Shown here: one piece after another, positions 6,961 to 11,971 of the stretch
Position numbering within the stretch: the first letter of the stretch is position 1
How the letters are laid out: each line of letters opens with the position of its first letter
Assembly (NCBI GenBank): GCA_002361955.1
Contig: DESK01000030.1
Span: forward strand, 16,349-28,319
Source: Lachnospiraceae bacterium UBA3316
Lineage (GTDB): Bacteria; Bacillota; Clostridia; Lachnospirales; Lachnospiraceae
Reading direction: 5' to 3'
Length of the DNA: 11,971 nt
Notes under the pieces: model-generated
What the model was told of the DNA's origin: nothing
The model's database searches: none
What the model saw: only the letters and a program-made list of their open reading frames with translations
Program-made: the position numbers and the translations under genes

Positions 6961-7585
6961 GCCGGTCTCCGAGCTGCACTGCGCCGCGGATGGCGTCGGG
7001 CAGGTAATTGTCCCATTTTACTTCCAGGATACAGGGAGAACCCGGAACGGGGATGGTGGCGCAGCCGGGATTCAGGAAATCCGTGGAGCGAAGCCCTGTG
7101 CGGATATTGAAATCCAGGGTGACCCGGACATTGCCGGGGGCGAATACGAAGGGCTCCCTGGTGTAATCCACGAGTACCTTTGCTTTCAGTCCCTCATTGC
7201 GGAGCCTGGTGTAAAATCTTAAGAGCACCTCGTCCTCGCTGTCTCTCATCCAGCGGATGTCGCCTGCGGCGATTTGCCGGGCCTGTTCCGGAGTCAGCAG
7301 GGTCAAATCCTTGTACCCCAGCCCGCCCTGCTTAAATTTCCGCTCCAGATGGATCACGGACGGGTCGTTGTTGTACAGGCGAATGCGGTATTTCTCCCGG
7401 ACGCTCACACCGTCCAGCTTTTCCCGCAGAGCTTTGTCGCAGAGATTGTCAAAGTAGAGGCTCCGGATTTCATAGCGCCCGTTTGCCGCATGGCTGTCCG
7501 GTGTCATAACGGCCCCCAGCCTCTGGCGCAGAATGAGCAGATCCTGCCTGTTGATTTCATGTTTTACTTCATGTCTGAATTGCAA
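6950..7585 (-). CDS. VTC-domain polyphosphate polymerase, C-terminally truncated
   Basis: A 211-residue protein of the VTC family, whose tunnel-fold enzymes polymerise phosphate. Visible family features: FRHEVKHEI near the start, YEIRSLYFDN, the basic strand REKYRIRLYN with IHLERK, VDYTREPFVF, NVRVTLDFNIRTG, and ILEVKWDNYLPDAI with its conserved E and K. The start is TTG (7585-7583), with AAAGGAGG 8 bases upstream. Homologues, as I recall them, end about 15 residues later in a phrase like AFSKYAxCRIYG. Here the frame stops after VQLGDRHSG. The sequence beyond belongs to a different gene tail in another frame, so the end was lost by deletion. The loss is short and outside the main motifs, so the product could still fold, but this is not certain. 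Confidence 0.85.
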   Translation of the reverse strand: MQFRHEVKHEINRQDLLILRQRLGAVMTPDSHAANGRYEIRSLYFDNLCDKALREKLDGVSVREKYRIRLYNNDPSVIHLERKFKQGGLGYKDLTLLTPEQARQIAAGDIRWMRDSEDEVLLRFYTRLRNEGLKAKVLVDYTREPFVFAPGNVRVTLDFNIRTGLRSTDFLNPGCATIPVPGSPCILEVKWDNYLPDAIRGAVQLGDRHSG

Positions 7586-7645
7586 GCGTTATTCCTCCTT
7601 TCTGTACCCTTTCAGGATAGTAGGCGAACCTGTGACGGACATTAG

Positions 7646-7682
7646 AAAAACCTTCCCGTTTGTGAAAAATACGGGAAGGTTT
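7646..7682 (-). terminator. Terminator after the receiver-kinase fusion gene
   Basis: A perfect 12-bp stem pairs AAACCTTCCCGT (7648-7659) with ACGGGAAGGTTT (7671-7682). On the minus strand the descending arm runs into a short T-run (7650-7646). It lies between the fusion gene (ends 7694) and the VTC start, so it may cut or reduce expression of the VTC gene from the upstream promoter. Confidence 0.7.
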
Positions 7683-7693
7683 GTGAAGGATTG

Positions 7694-9145
7694 TTAAAAA
7701 CGGGCGGTAAAGCGGATGCTTCCTGCATCCGTATAGCTGGCCGTCAATTTACCGCCAAAGGTTTCCGCGATGGACCTGGCGGCGGAAAGGCCGATTCCAT
7801 AGCCGGAGGACAGCTGGCTCTGTGTCCTTGCGCTGTCGCCCCGGTAAAACCGTTCAAAGAGACGTTCGGGGTCGGAAACGCAGGGGGCTTCGCAGGTGTT
7901 TTCCTCAGTGATCTCGATATGCCCGCCGCTGCTTATCACCGAGAGATGGACCGTTCCTTCCTCCGGCGTATATTTCACCGCGTTGTCAAGCAAAACAGAG
8001 ACCATCTGTGAAAAGGTATCGCAATGTGTCTGCATGGATACATGGGGCTGGATCTTGGCGGACAAGGTGAGCTGCTTTTGCGCCATGGCGTCCTCGCAGC
8101 CTGCCAGAAGCTCCCGGATCAGTTCGCTGATATCCACGGCTTCCACAGGCAGCTTTATCTCTTCGTCCAGTTTGGCGAGAGTCAGAAGATTTGCCATCAG
8201 CAAATTCAGACGCTGCGTCTGGAAACGAATATTCCGGCTGTATTTCGTTTCGCCATAAATAAGGGCGGAGGCGTCATTGTTTGACTGAATGATGGCGAGG
8301 GGCGTTTTCAGCTCGTGTCCCGCATTCGTAATAAACTGCTTCTGCTTTTCTATGCCTGCAAGGATGGGCTGTACAGCCCGCCCGGAGAGGAAAATCACCA
8401 ACAAAAGAATGACAAGCCAGCAGACCACAGCGATGACAGACGAAATACTGAGGACCATCACGAAGGTGGCCAGCTGATGGGAGGTATCCAGGAAAAAGAT
8501 CAGACGGTCTGGCCCAAGCTGTTTGGTTTCGTATTTAAAATTGTCGATCCTCCCGGTGTTGTCCGTGATCTGTCCGGCATATTGCTCTGCCTGCTCCTGG
8601 CTGACGGAGGAGATCTGGTCAATGTTCACGGCGAGAATGGCTCCGTCCTGGTCGGTAAGGACTGTGAAAAAACGCGCGGACTTGATCATGTTCATATCCA
8701 TGGGAGGCGCCAGCGGTTTGGGGGCAGAAAACTCCCTGGGAGGAAGTCTTTCTTCCCCGTTGGTAAGGGCGTGCAGAAGGAAGGTGGACTGTCTGTCCAG
8801 AGTCACCCAGCTGAGACCGCTGATGGCCCCGATGAGCACCATCAGCAGGATCGTAACTACCGCCATGGCAAAGGGTTTGGGCAGATAGTCATCCGCGCCG
8901 GAATTCAGCCCCCGGATGCGGTCGGAAACCTGGGTCTTTGCGGTGAGGAGCAGAACAGGGGTTTTGCACCCGCTTTTTCGCAGGGCGGACAGAACGTCCA
9001 GGCCGTCGCGTTTCGGCATCATAATATCCAGGATGATTCCGTCATAATCACCGGATACGGCGTCAACGATATAGTTGTGATAAGTTAAGATATCCGCCAC
9101 CGCTTCGGAGAGGGTGCGTTCATCTTCGGCATAAAGCAGCTTCAT
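7694..9145 (-). CDS. Response-regulator receiver fused to a membrane histidine kinase
   Basis: 483 residues. Residues 1-93 are an OmpR-type receiver: acidic pair E7/D8, phospho-Asp D40 in LDIMMPKRDGL, T68 and K90 in YLPKPFA. From 94 the text becomes the first membrane helix of a sensor kinase (MAVVTILLMVLIGAISGL), then an extracytoplasmic sensor (about 118-225), a second helix (about 227-254), the H-box FITNAGHELKTPLA with His277, N-box LLDNAVKYTPEEG (N388) and G-box GYGIGLS. The DNA-binding domain of the regulator and the kinase N-terminus are missing, so two neighbouring genes appear joined in frame. The receiver also lacks about 11 residues between VDAV and SGDYDG (Asp is at 40, usually about 51). 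ATG at 9145 has GAAGGA 7 bases upstream. The topology is plausible, but no output domain remains. Confidence 0.85.
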   Translation of the reverse strand: MKLLYAEDERTLSEAVADILTYHNYIVDAVSGDYDGIILDIMMPKRDGLDVLSALRKSGCKTPVLLLTAKTQVSDRIRGLNSGADDYLPKPFAMAVVTILLMVLIGAISGLSWVTLDRQSTFLLHALTNGEERLPPREFSAPKPLAPPMDMNMIKSARFFTVLTDQDGAILAVNIDQISSVSQEQAEQYAGQITDNTGRIDNFKYETKQLGPDRLIFFLDTSHQLATFVMVLSISSVIAVVCWLVILLLVIFLSGRAVQPILAGIEKQKQFITNAGHELKTPLAIIQSNNDASALIYGETKYSRNIRFQTQRLNLLMANLLTLAKLDEEIKLPVEAVDISELIRELLAGCEDAMAQKQLTLSAKIQPHVSMQTHCDTFSQMVSVLLDNAVKYTPEEGTVHLSVISSGGHIEITEENTCEAPCVSDPERLFERFYRGDSARTQSQLSSGYGIGLSAARSIAETFGGKLTASYTDAGSIRFTARF

Positions 9146-9226
9146 AGGACTATCCTTCAGAATAATTTTTTATAAGGATACCACGCAAATGTGAACACTT
9201 CTTGTTTTGCGGGGCAAAGGATGCTG

Positions 9227-9255
9227 TTGTGGGGCAGAAACATTCATGGTAAACT
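9227..9255 (+). promoter_or_regulatory. Probable promoter of the GNAT gene
   Basis: TTGTGG (9227-9232), a 17-bp spacer, then TAAACT (9250-9255), about 44 bases before the ATG at 9299. Four of six bases match in each box. The position supports the downstream start rather than the upstream in-frame codon at 9191, which lies before this promoter. Confidence 0.55.
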
Positions 9256-9298
9256 AAGGGGAATATTGACGGAAGATGAGGAAGGGAGCAAAAATAAA

Positions 9299-9856
9299 AT
9301 GATAGTAATCAGAGAGGCGCATAGCGGGGAAGAGCATGAGATTATAAAGTTTTATGAGTGTGTAATTGACCAGATGCAGGATTCCCCGTATCCTCTTCGC
9401 TGGAAAAAGGGCGTATACCCTGTGCTGGAGGATATCATCCGTTCTATAGATGGAAATGCCATGTATGTAGCGGAGGAGGACGGCTGCATCAGGGGAGCGT
9501 TTGTCATCAACCATACCCAGGGAGAGGGCTATGATCTGACAGAGTGGAAGGTGAAGGCGGAGAAAGAGCAGGTGGCAGTCCTGCATTTGCTGGCTACGCT
9601 GCCGTCCTTTCAGGGAAAAGGAATCGGCAGAAGGATGCTGGAGCAGGCCGCCCGGGTTGCCGGCAGGGAAAAAGATACCGTCATCCGGCTGGACACTCTT
9701 CCGTGGAATGTGCCGGGGAAAAAGCTTTACGAGAAATTTGGCTTTGTATATTGCGGAGATGTGGTTCTCGATTATCCGGTGGCGGGAAAGATCGCGTTCA
9801 GCATGTATGAATATGAGCTGCGGAATTTGAAGAAGGAAGATAACGCCGGAAAATAG
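9299..9856 (+). CDS. GNAT family N-acetyltransferase
   Basis: A 185-residue acetyl-CoA-dependent acetyltransferase; substrate unknown. The acetyl-CoA site is clear: LHLLATLPSFQGKGIGRRML gives the motif A strand and the QxxGxG/A loop, followed by LDTLPWNVPGKKLYEKFGF, the usual N-x2-A/G-x2-L-Y-x2-x-G-F segment. The N-terminal MIVIREAHSGEEHEII with a following helix is also typical. An in-frame codon at 9191 would add 36 residues without family character and has no ribosome binding site. GGAAGGGAG before 9299 and the promoter at 9227-9255 favour the shorter form. Divergent from the receiver-kinase gene, with 153 bases between the two starts. Confidence 0.9.
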   Translation: MIVIREAHSGEEHEIIKFYECVIDQMQDSPYPLRWKKGVYPVLEDIIRSIDGNAMYVAEEDGCIRGAFVINHTQGEGYDLTEWKVKAEKEQVAVLHLLATLPSFQGKGIGRRMLEQAARVAGREKDTVIRLDTLPWNVPGKKLYEKFGFVYCGDVVLDYPVAGKIAFSMYEYELRNLKKEDNAGK

Positions 9857-9975
9857 CTGGAATGTGATCTGCGGCAATCAGCTAAAAAAGAAGAGAGCTT
9901 GGCATGATCGGAGCGACGGCAACAAAAAAGCTGCTAAAATGCACAGGAAATATCATTTTACAATTGTATTTATAG

Positions 9976-10172
9976 CGGACATTTGATAAAATCTTAAATA
10001 GAACAAACGTTCAAAAACAAATAGTATTTTATCGTGATTCATTTGGTGTTATTGATCCCATAGTTGTGAGCGATATAGACTGAATGGGAATAAGGATTCG
10101 GTATTGCAGTTGTCACATCTACTAGATGAAATCAATAAGAAGTATGGAATAGATGCAGGAAGTATTTTTTGA
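9976..10172 (+). pseudogene. Decayed coding remnant of unknown family
   Basis: Two plus-strand frames look protein-like and join into one sentence if a single T is restored at about 10080-10081. The first ends in FYRDSFGVIDPIVVSDID before TGA at 10081; the second resumes LNGNKDSVLQLSHLLDEINK and ends GIDAGSIF at TGA 10170-10172. No start codon or ribosome binding site is evident and I do not recognise the family. The first frame also runs through the LexA-like site at 10001, so one of these two readings may be accidental. The rest of the gap 9857-10225 is AT-rich and shows nothing else I can support. Confidence 0.35.
10001..10012. promoter_or_regulatory. LexA (SOS) box-like palindrome
   Basis: GAACAAACGTTC fits the Gram-positive LexA/DinR core GAAC-R-N-R-Y-GTTC exactly. 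uvrB is a classic SOS gene, and this is the only such site seen upstream of it. It lies 1.85 kb from the present uvrB start but about 215 bases from the duplicated uvrB-like start at 10228. An AT-rich run with TTGATAAAAT at 9984-9993 precedes it and could be part of a promoter. Confidence 0.5.
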
Positions 10173-10225
10173 AGTGTTAGTGTTGCTATTAAAGCAAAAA
10201 TAAGTATCTATAAACAGAGGAGAAA

Positions 10226-10238
10226 ATATGGATCATTT
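10226..10238 (+). repeat. Left copy of 13-bp direct repeat (former uvrB start?)
   Basis: ATATGGATCATTT, identical to 11857-11869. It includes an ATG (10228) behind GAGGAGAAA, reads M-D-H-F-K and stops at 10243-10245, overlapping the ATG at 10242. The first four residues equal those of UvrB. It may be the old uvrB start or a left attachment site. Confidence 0.6.
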
Positions 10239-10241
10239 CAA

Positions 10242-11094
10242 ATGAAAAATATTTATAAAGAAGAATTGGACGCAGAAGCAACTACCGAGTTTTTCTCGGC
10301 AGTTCAAAATGAAGGTGGAAGAAATGTTAGCCGAAAAGTAAAATGTTTCAATTTGGATGCGATTATTGCTGTAGGGTATCGTGTGAATTCCAAAAAAGCT
10401 ACCCGATTTCGGCAGTGGGCAACAAAAACATTAAAAGAATATATTATTAAGGGCTTTGTATTAAATGATGATATGTTGAAAAATGGCAACCCTTTGGAAA
10501 AGATTATTTTGACGAATTATTGGAACGTATCCGGGAGATCAGGGCAAGTGAGCGTAGAGCCTATCAGAAAATCACGGATATATTTGAGCAATGTAGCTAT
10601 GATTATGATAAAAACAGTGAAATCACAAAGAATTTTTATGCCTTTGTTCAGAATAAGCTTCACTTTGCAGTTACAGGAAAGACAGCGGCTGAATTAATAT
10701 ATGAACGTTCAGATTCAGAAAAGCCAGCTATGGGGTTGACAACTTGGAAGGATGCACCAAATGGTAAAGTGTTAACGAGAGATATAGGTATTGTAAAAAA
10801 TATTTAAATGAAAAAGAATTGTCTCGTTTAAACAGGCTGGTAACAATGTTCATTGATTATGCTGAGCTGATGGCAGAAGACGAGATTTTAATGAGTATGC
10901 ATGACTGGGTGGAACAAACGAATCAGTTTTTGGTGAATAATCGACGGGAAGTGCTGGCTGGAAAGGGAAAAATATCATATGAGACAGCGATAAAAAAGGC
11001 GGAAAAGGAATATGAGGTGTTTCGTGTAAAACAGGATGAAGAGTATATTTCGGAGTTTGATCGGGAAGTAGAAAAATATTTGAAAGGTGAATAA
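10242..11094 (+). pseudogene. RhuM-family protein, N-terminally truncated with two frameshifts
   Basis: Three consecutive frames together give most of a RhuM-type (Virulence_RhuM) protein, a family of unclear function frequent on genomic islands. Part 1 (10242 to about 10494): KNIYKEELDAEA, then KCFNLDAIIAVGYRVNSKKA and TRFRQWATKTLKEYIIKGF. Part 2 (about 10500-10807): DYFDELLERIREIRASERR, then QNKLHFAVTGKTAAELIYER. Part 3 (about 10801-11094): YLNEKELSRLNRLVTMF, then DYAELMAEDE and a C-terminal charged end. One missing T in the CCCTTTGG run at 10493-10495 and one missing base at about 10798-10802 explain both shifts. About 50 N-terminal residues of the family, around the helix-turn-helix-like region, are absent. 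Later ATGs (10520, 10819) are not credible independent starts. Homopolymer sequencing error is possible for the shifts. Confidence 0.8.
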
Positions 11095-11180
11095 TAAAAA
11101 GTTATTTTATTTCATAGTGAAACAAAAGATTAAAAGGTGTTTGTTCTAGATTTGTTTGTTTATTAGGGGGGCATATAAAA

Positions 11181-11840
11181 ATGGCATTAATTTTAAAAGT
11201 ACCTTATGGAGAAAAAGATGAAGCTAAAGCTTTGGGTGCAAAATGGAATCCACAATTAAAAAAGTGGTATGTAGAAAAGCAAAAAGATTATCACAAATTT
11301 ATAAAATGGATTCTTGGTGATAAAGAGCAAGTTTACATTTTGTGTGACTATTTCTATATTGTAGAAGGACTTCATACGTGTTTTAAATGTAGAAAATTGA
11401 CCCAGGTCATTGGATATGGAGTAAAAAAGTATTTTGATGTCTGTAATCCAGAACTATATGGGGATGAGAAAGCATGGAGTTTTAAAGATGATGAAATACA
11501 TATTGCTTCACATATTTATCCTTTACCAGAGAAGTTGTTAAATTATTTGAAGAATAAATATGGATATTACGAATCATACTCTAAGACAATCCAGAGTTCA
11601 TATTTAGCAAATCATTGTTCCAATTGTAAAGTGATACAAGGTGATTTTTACTTGTTTGGTGAAGTTGATTCTCCATTTTTTATTGATTCCGAGGAACGGG
11701 CACGGAAGTTGAAGTTGTATAAAGTCCCGTTGAAAAACGATATAATTGTTGAAGCGGATATAGGATGGGGGTCAGTAGATTGGATGATAGAAACCTTTGC
11801 ACAAAGTATAGTTTTAAATATTGATGGGATGTTGGAATAG
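11181..11840 (+). CDS. DUF5710-domain protein with two CxxC pairs
   Basis: An intact 219-residue protein. Residues 3-32 (LILKVPYGEKDEAKALGAKW, then LKKWYVEKQKD) are a DUF5710 domain, a short module often attached to mobile-element proteins such as primase-like or ArdC/LtrC-type antirestriction proteins; its role is not established. The remainder has CFKC (67-70) and HCSNC (145-149), which could form a zinc site, and many aromatic residues; I do not recognise it. No signal peptide or membrane helix is seen, so it should be cytoplasmic. AGGGGGG at 11165-11171 lies 9 bases before the ATG. It is AT-rich, follows the broken RhuM gene by 86 bases and ends 18 bases before uvrB, so the two are likely co-transcribed. 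Confidence 0.8.
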   Translation: MALILKVPYGEKDEAKALGAKWNPQLKKWYVEKQKDYHKFIKWILGDKEQVYILCDYFYIVEGLHTCFKCRKLTQVIGYGVKKYFDVCNPELYGDEKAWSFKDDEIHIASHIYPLPEKLLNYLKNKYGYYESYSKTIQSSYLANHCSNCKVIQGDFYLFGEVDSPFFIDSEERARKLKLYKVPLKNDIIVEADIGWGSVDWMIETFAQSIVLNIDGMLE

Positions 11841-11856
11841 ATGGCAGGAGGAAACT

Positions 11857-11869
11857 ATATGGATCATTT
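11857..11869 (+). repeat. Right copy of 13-bp direct repeat at the uvrB start
   Basis: ATATGGATCATTT, identical to 10226-10238, covering the uvrB start codon and codons 2-4. AGGAGG at 11846-11851 precedes it; the left copy also has a GAGGAG-type site in about the same place. Confidence 0.6.
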
Positions 11870-11971
11870 TGAATTAGTATCACAATACGCCCCTACCGGC
11901 GACCAGCCGCAGGCTATAGAGGCCCTGGTCAAAGGGTTCCGGGAAGGCAACCAATTCCAGACTTTACTGGG
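11859..11971 (+). CDS. uvrB: Excinuclease ABC subunit B, 5' end (continues beyond window)
   Basis: UvrB is the damage-verifying helicase-like subunit of the UvrABC nucleotide excision repair nuclease. The 37 visible codons give MDHFELVSQYAPTGDQPQAI and EALVKGFREGNQFQTLLG, the standard N-terminus just before the Walker A motif. AGGAGG at 11846-11851 lies 7 bases before ATG. The first ten codons are AT-rich (TTT, GAA, TTA, GTA, TCA, CAA), then usage turns GC-rich (GCC, ACC, GGC, CAG, CCG). That break fits a recombined 5' end. Normally an SOS gene, but the only LexA-like box seen is 1.85 kb upstream. Confidence 0.97.
   Translation, partial: MDHFELVSQYAPTGDQPQAIEALVKGFREGNQFQTLL

Larger units (their letters stand above)
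10239..11856 (+). mobile_element. Putative 1.6-kb insertion at the uvrB start
   Basis: This segment lies between the two copies of ATATGGATCATTT. It is AT-rich compared with thrS, the sialidase or the kinase region, and carries only accessory genes (a broken RhuM-type gene and a DUF5710 gene). RhuM similarity starts abruptly at the left repeat. No integrase, transposase or terminal inverted repeat is visible, so it may be what is left of a larger island. The AT-rich character already begins near 9940, so the true left limit could be further left. Confidence 0.45.

Noticed and set aside
6708..7016. Minus-strand 102-residue ORF rich in Arg/Gln/Pro
   Set aside because: Alternate frame over the VTC end and the 30-bp repeats; its start lies inside the VTC codons for KWDNYLPDAI.
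6668..7222. Plus-strand ORF with VPPAASVS-type repeats
   Set aside because: It is the antisense of the minus-strand repeat tail and of the VTC 3' half. It has no ribosome binding site and no family character, and the minus-strand frame ends in a convincing membrane anchor and terminator.
8315..9088. Plus-strand 257-residue ORF
   Set aside because: Antisense shadow of the receiver-kinase gene; Gly/Arg/His-rich composition without domain features.
9191..9298. Upstream in-frame start for the GNAT protein
   Set aside because: No ribosome binding site, the segment includes the probable promoter at 9227-9255, and the extra 36 residues do not look like the family.
9254..9877. Minus-strand 207-residue ORF
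   Set aside because: Antisense to the GNAT gene, whose acetyl-CoA motif, promoter and ribosome binding site are clear.
10490..10810. Programmed ribosomal frameshifting in the RhuM gene
   Set aside because: Neither site shows a convincing slippery heptamer with a stimulatory structure, and two successive shifts would be needed; simple base loss or sequencing error explains both.
1..11971. CRISPR arrays, tRNA or rRNA genes
   Set aside because: No regularly spaced identical repeats of CRISPR type and no recognisable tRNA or rRNA sequence on either strand; the only tandem repeat is the coding 30-bp repeat at 6832-6951.

Overview
The window looks like chromosome of a moderately GC-rich gut Lachnospiraceae-type Clostridium relative (genus not resolved). 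The grounds are strong AGGAGG ribosome binding sites, an L20-type leader before infC-rpmI-rplT, an ATT-initiated IF3, a DUF1540 protein, a mucin-type GH33 sialidase, and a two-component/VTC/CotH-like locus typical of that group.

Layout. 1-1129: 3' part of thrS (+). 1183-1494: small duplicated cysteine-rich DUF1540 gene (+). 1502-1550: terminator for the convergent sialidase gene. 1571-5074: 1167-residue secreted multidomain sialidase (-) with a near-consensus promoter at 5121-5149. 5230-6653: translation operon (+), made of promoter, attenuator leader, infC with an ATT start at 5426, rpmI, rplT and a bidirectional terminator. 6652-9145: minus-strand locus that reads as a deletion-scarred remnant of the arrangement response regulator - histidine kinase - VTC polyphosphate polymerase - (DUF4956) - CotH. 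The receiver is fused in frame to the kinase, with the DNA-binding domain gone. The receiver also lacks about 11 residues. The VTC protein lacks its C-terminal end and runs directly into an out-of-frame CotH-like tail with a membrane anchor. 9299-9856: GNAT acetyltransferase (+), divergent from the fusion gene.

9860-11858 is clearly AT-rich and accessory in character. It holds a LexA/SOS-box-like site, a decayed ORF of unknown identity, an N-terminally truncated and twice frameshifted RhuM-family gene, and an intact DUF5710-domain protein with two CxxC pairs. The window ends in the first 37 codons of uvrB (from 11859). A 13-bp direct repeat, ATATGGATCATTT, covers the uvrB start codon at 11857-11869 and recurs at 10226-10238, also after a ribosome binding site. 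The simplest reading is that about 1.6 kb of foreign DNA entered at the uvrB start, rebuilt an intact start at its right end, and separated uvrB from the SOS box at 10001. No integrase or transposase is visible, so this is an inference.

The core genes look ordinary and functional. The points of interest are the sensor-regulator chimera, the truncated VTC/CotH locus and the insertion at uvrB.
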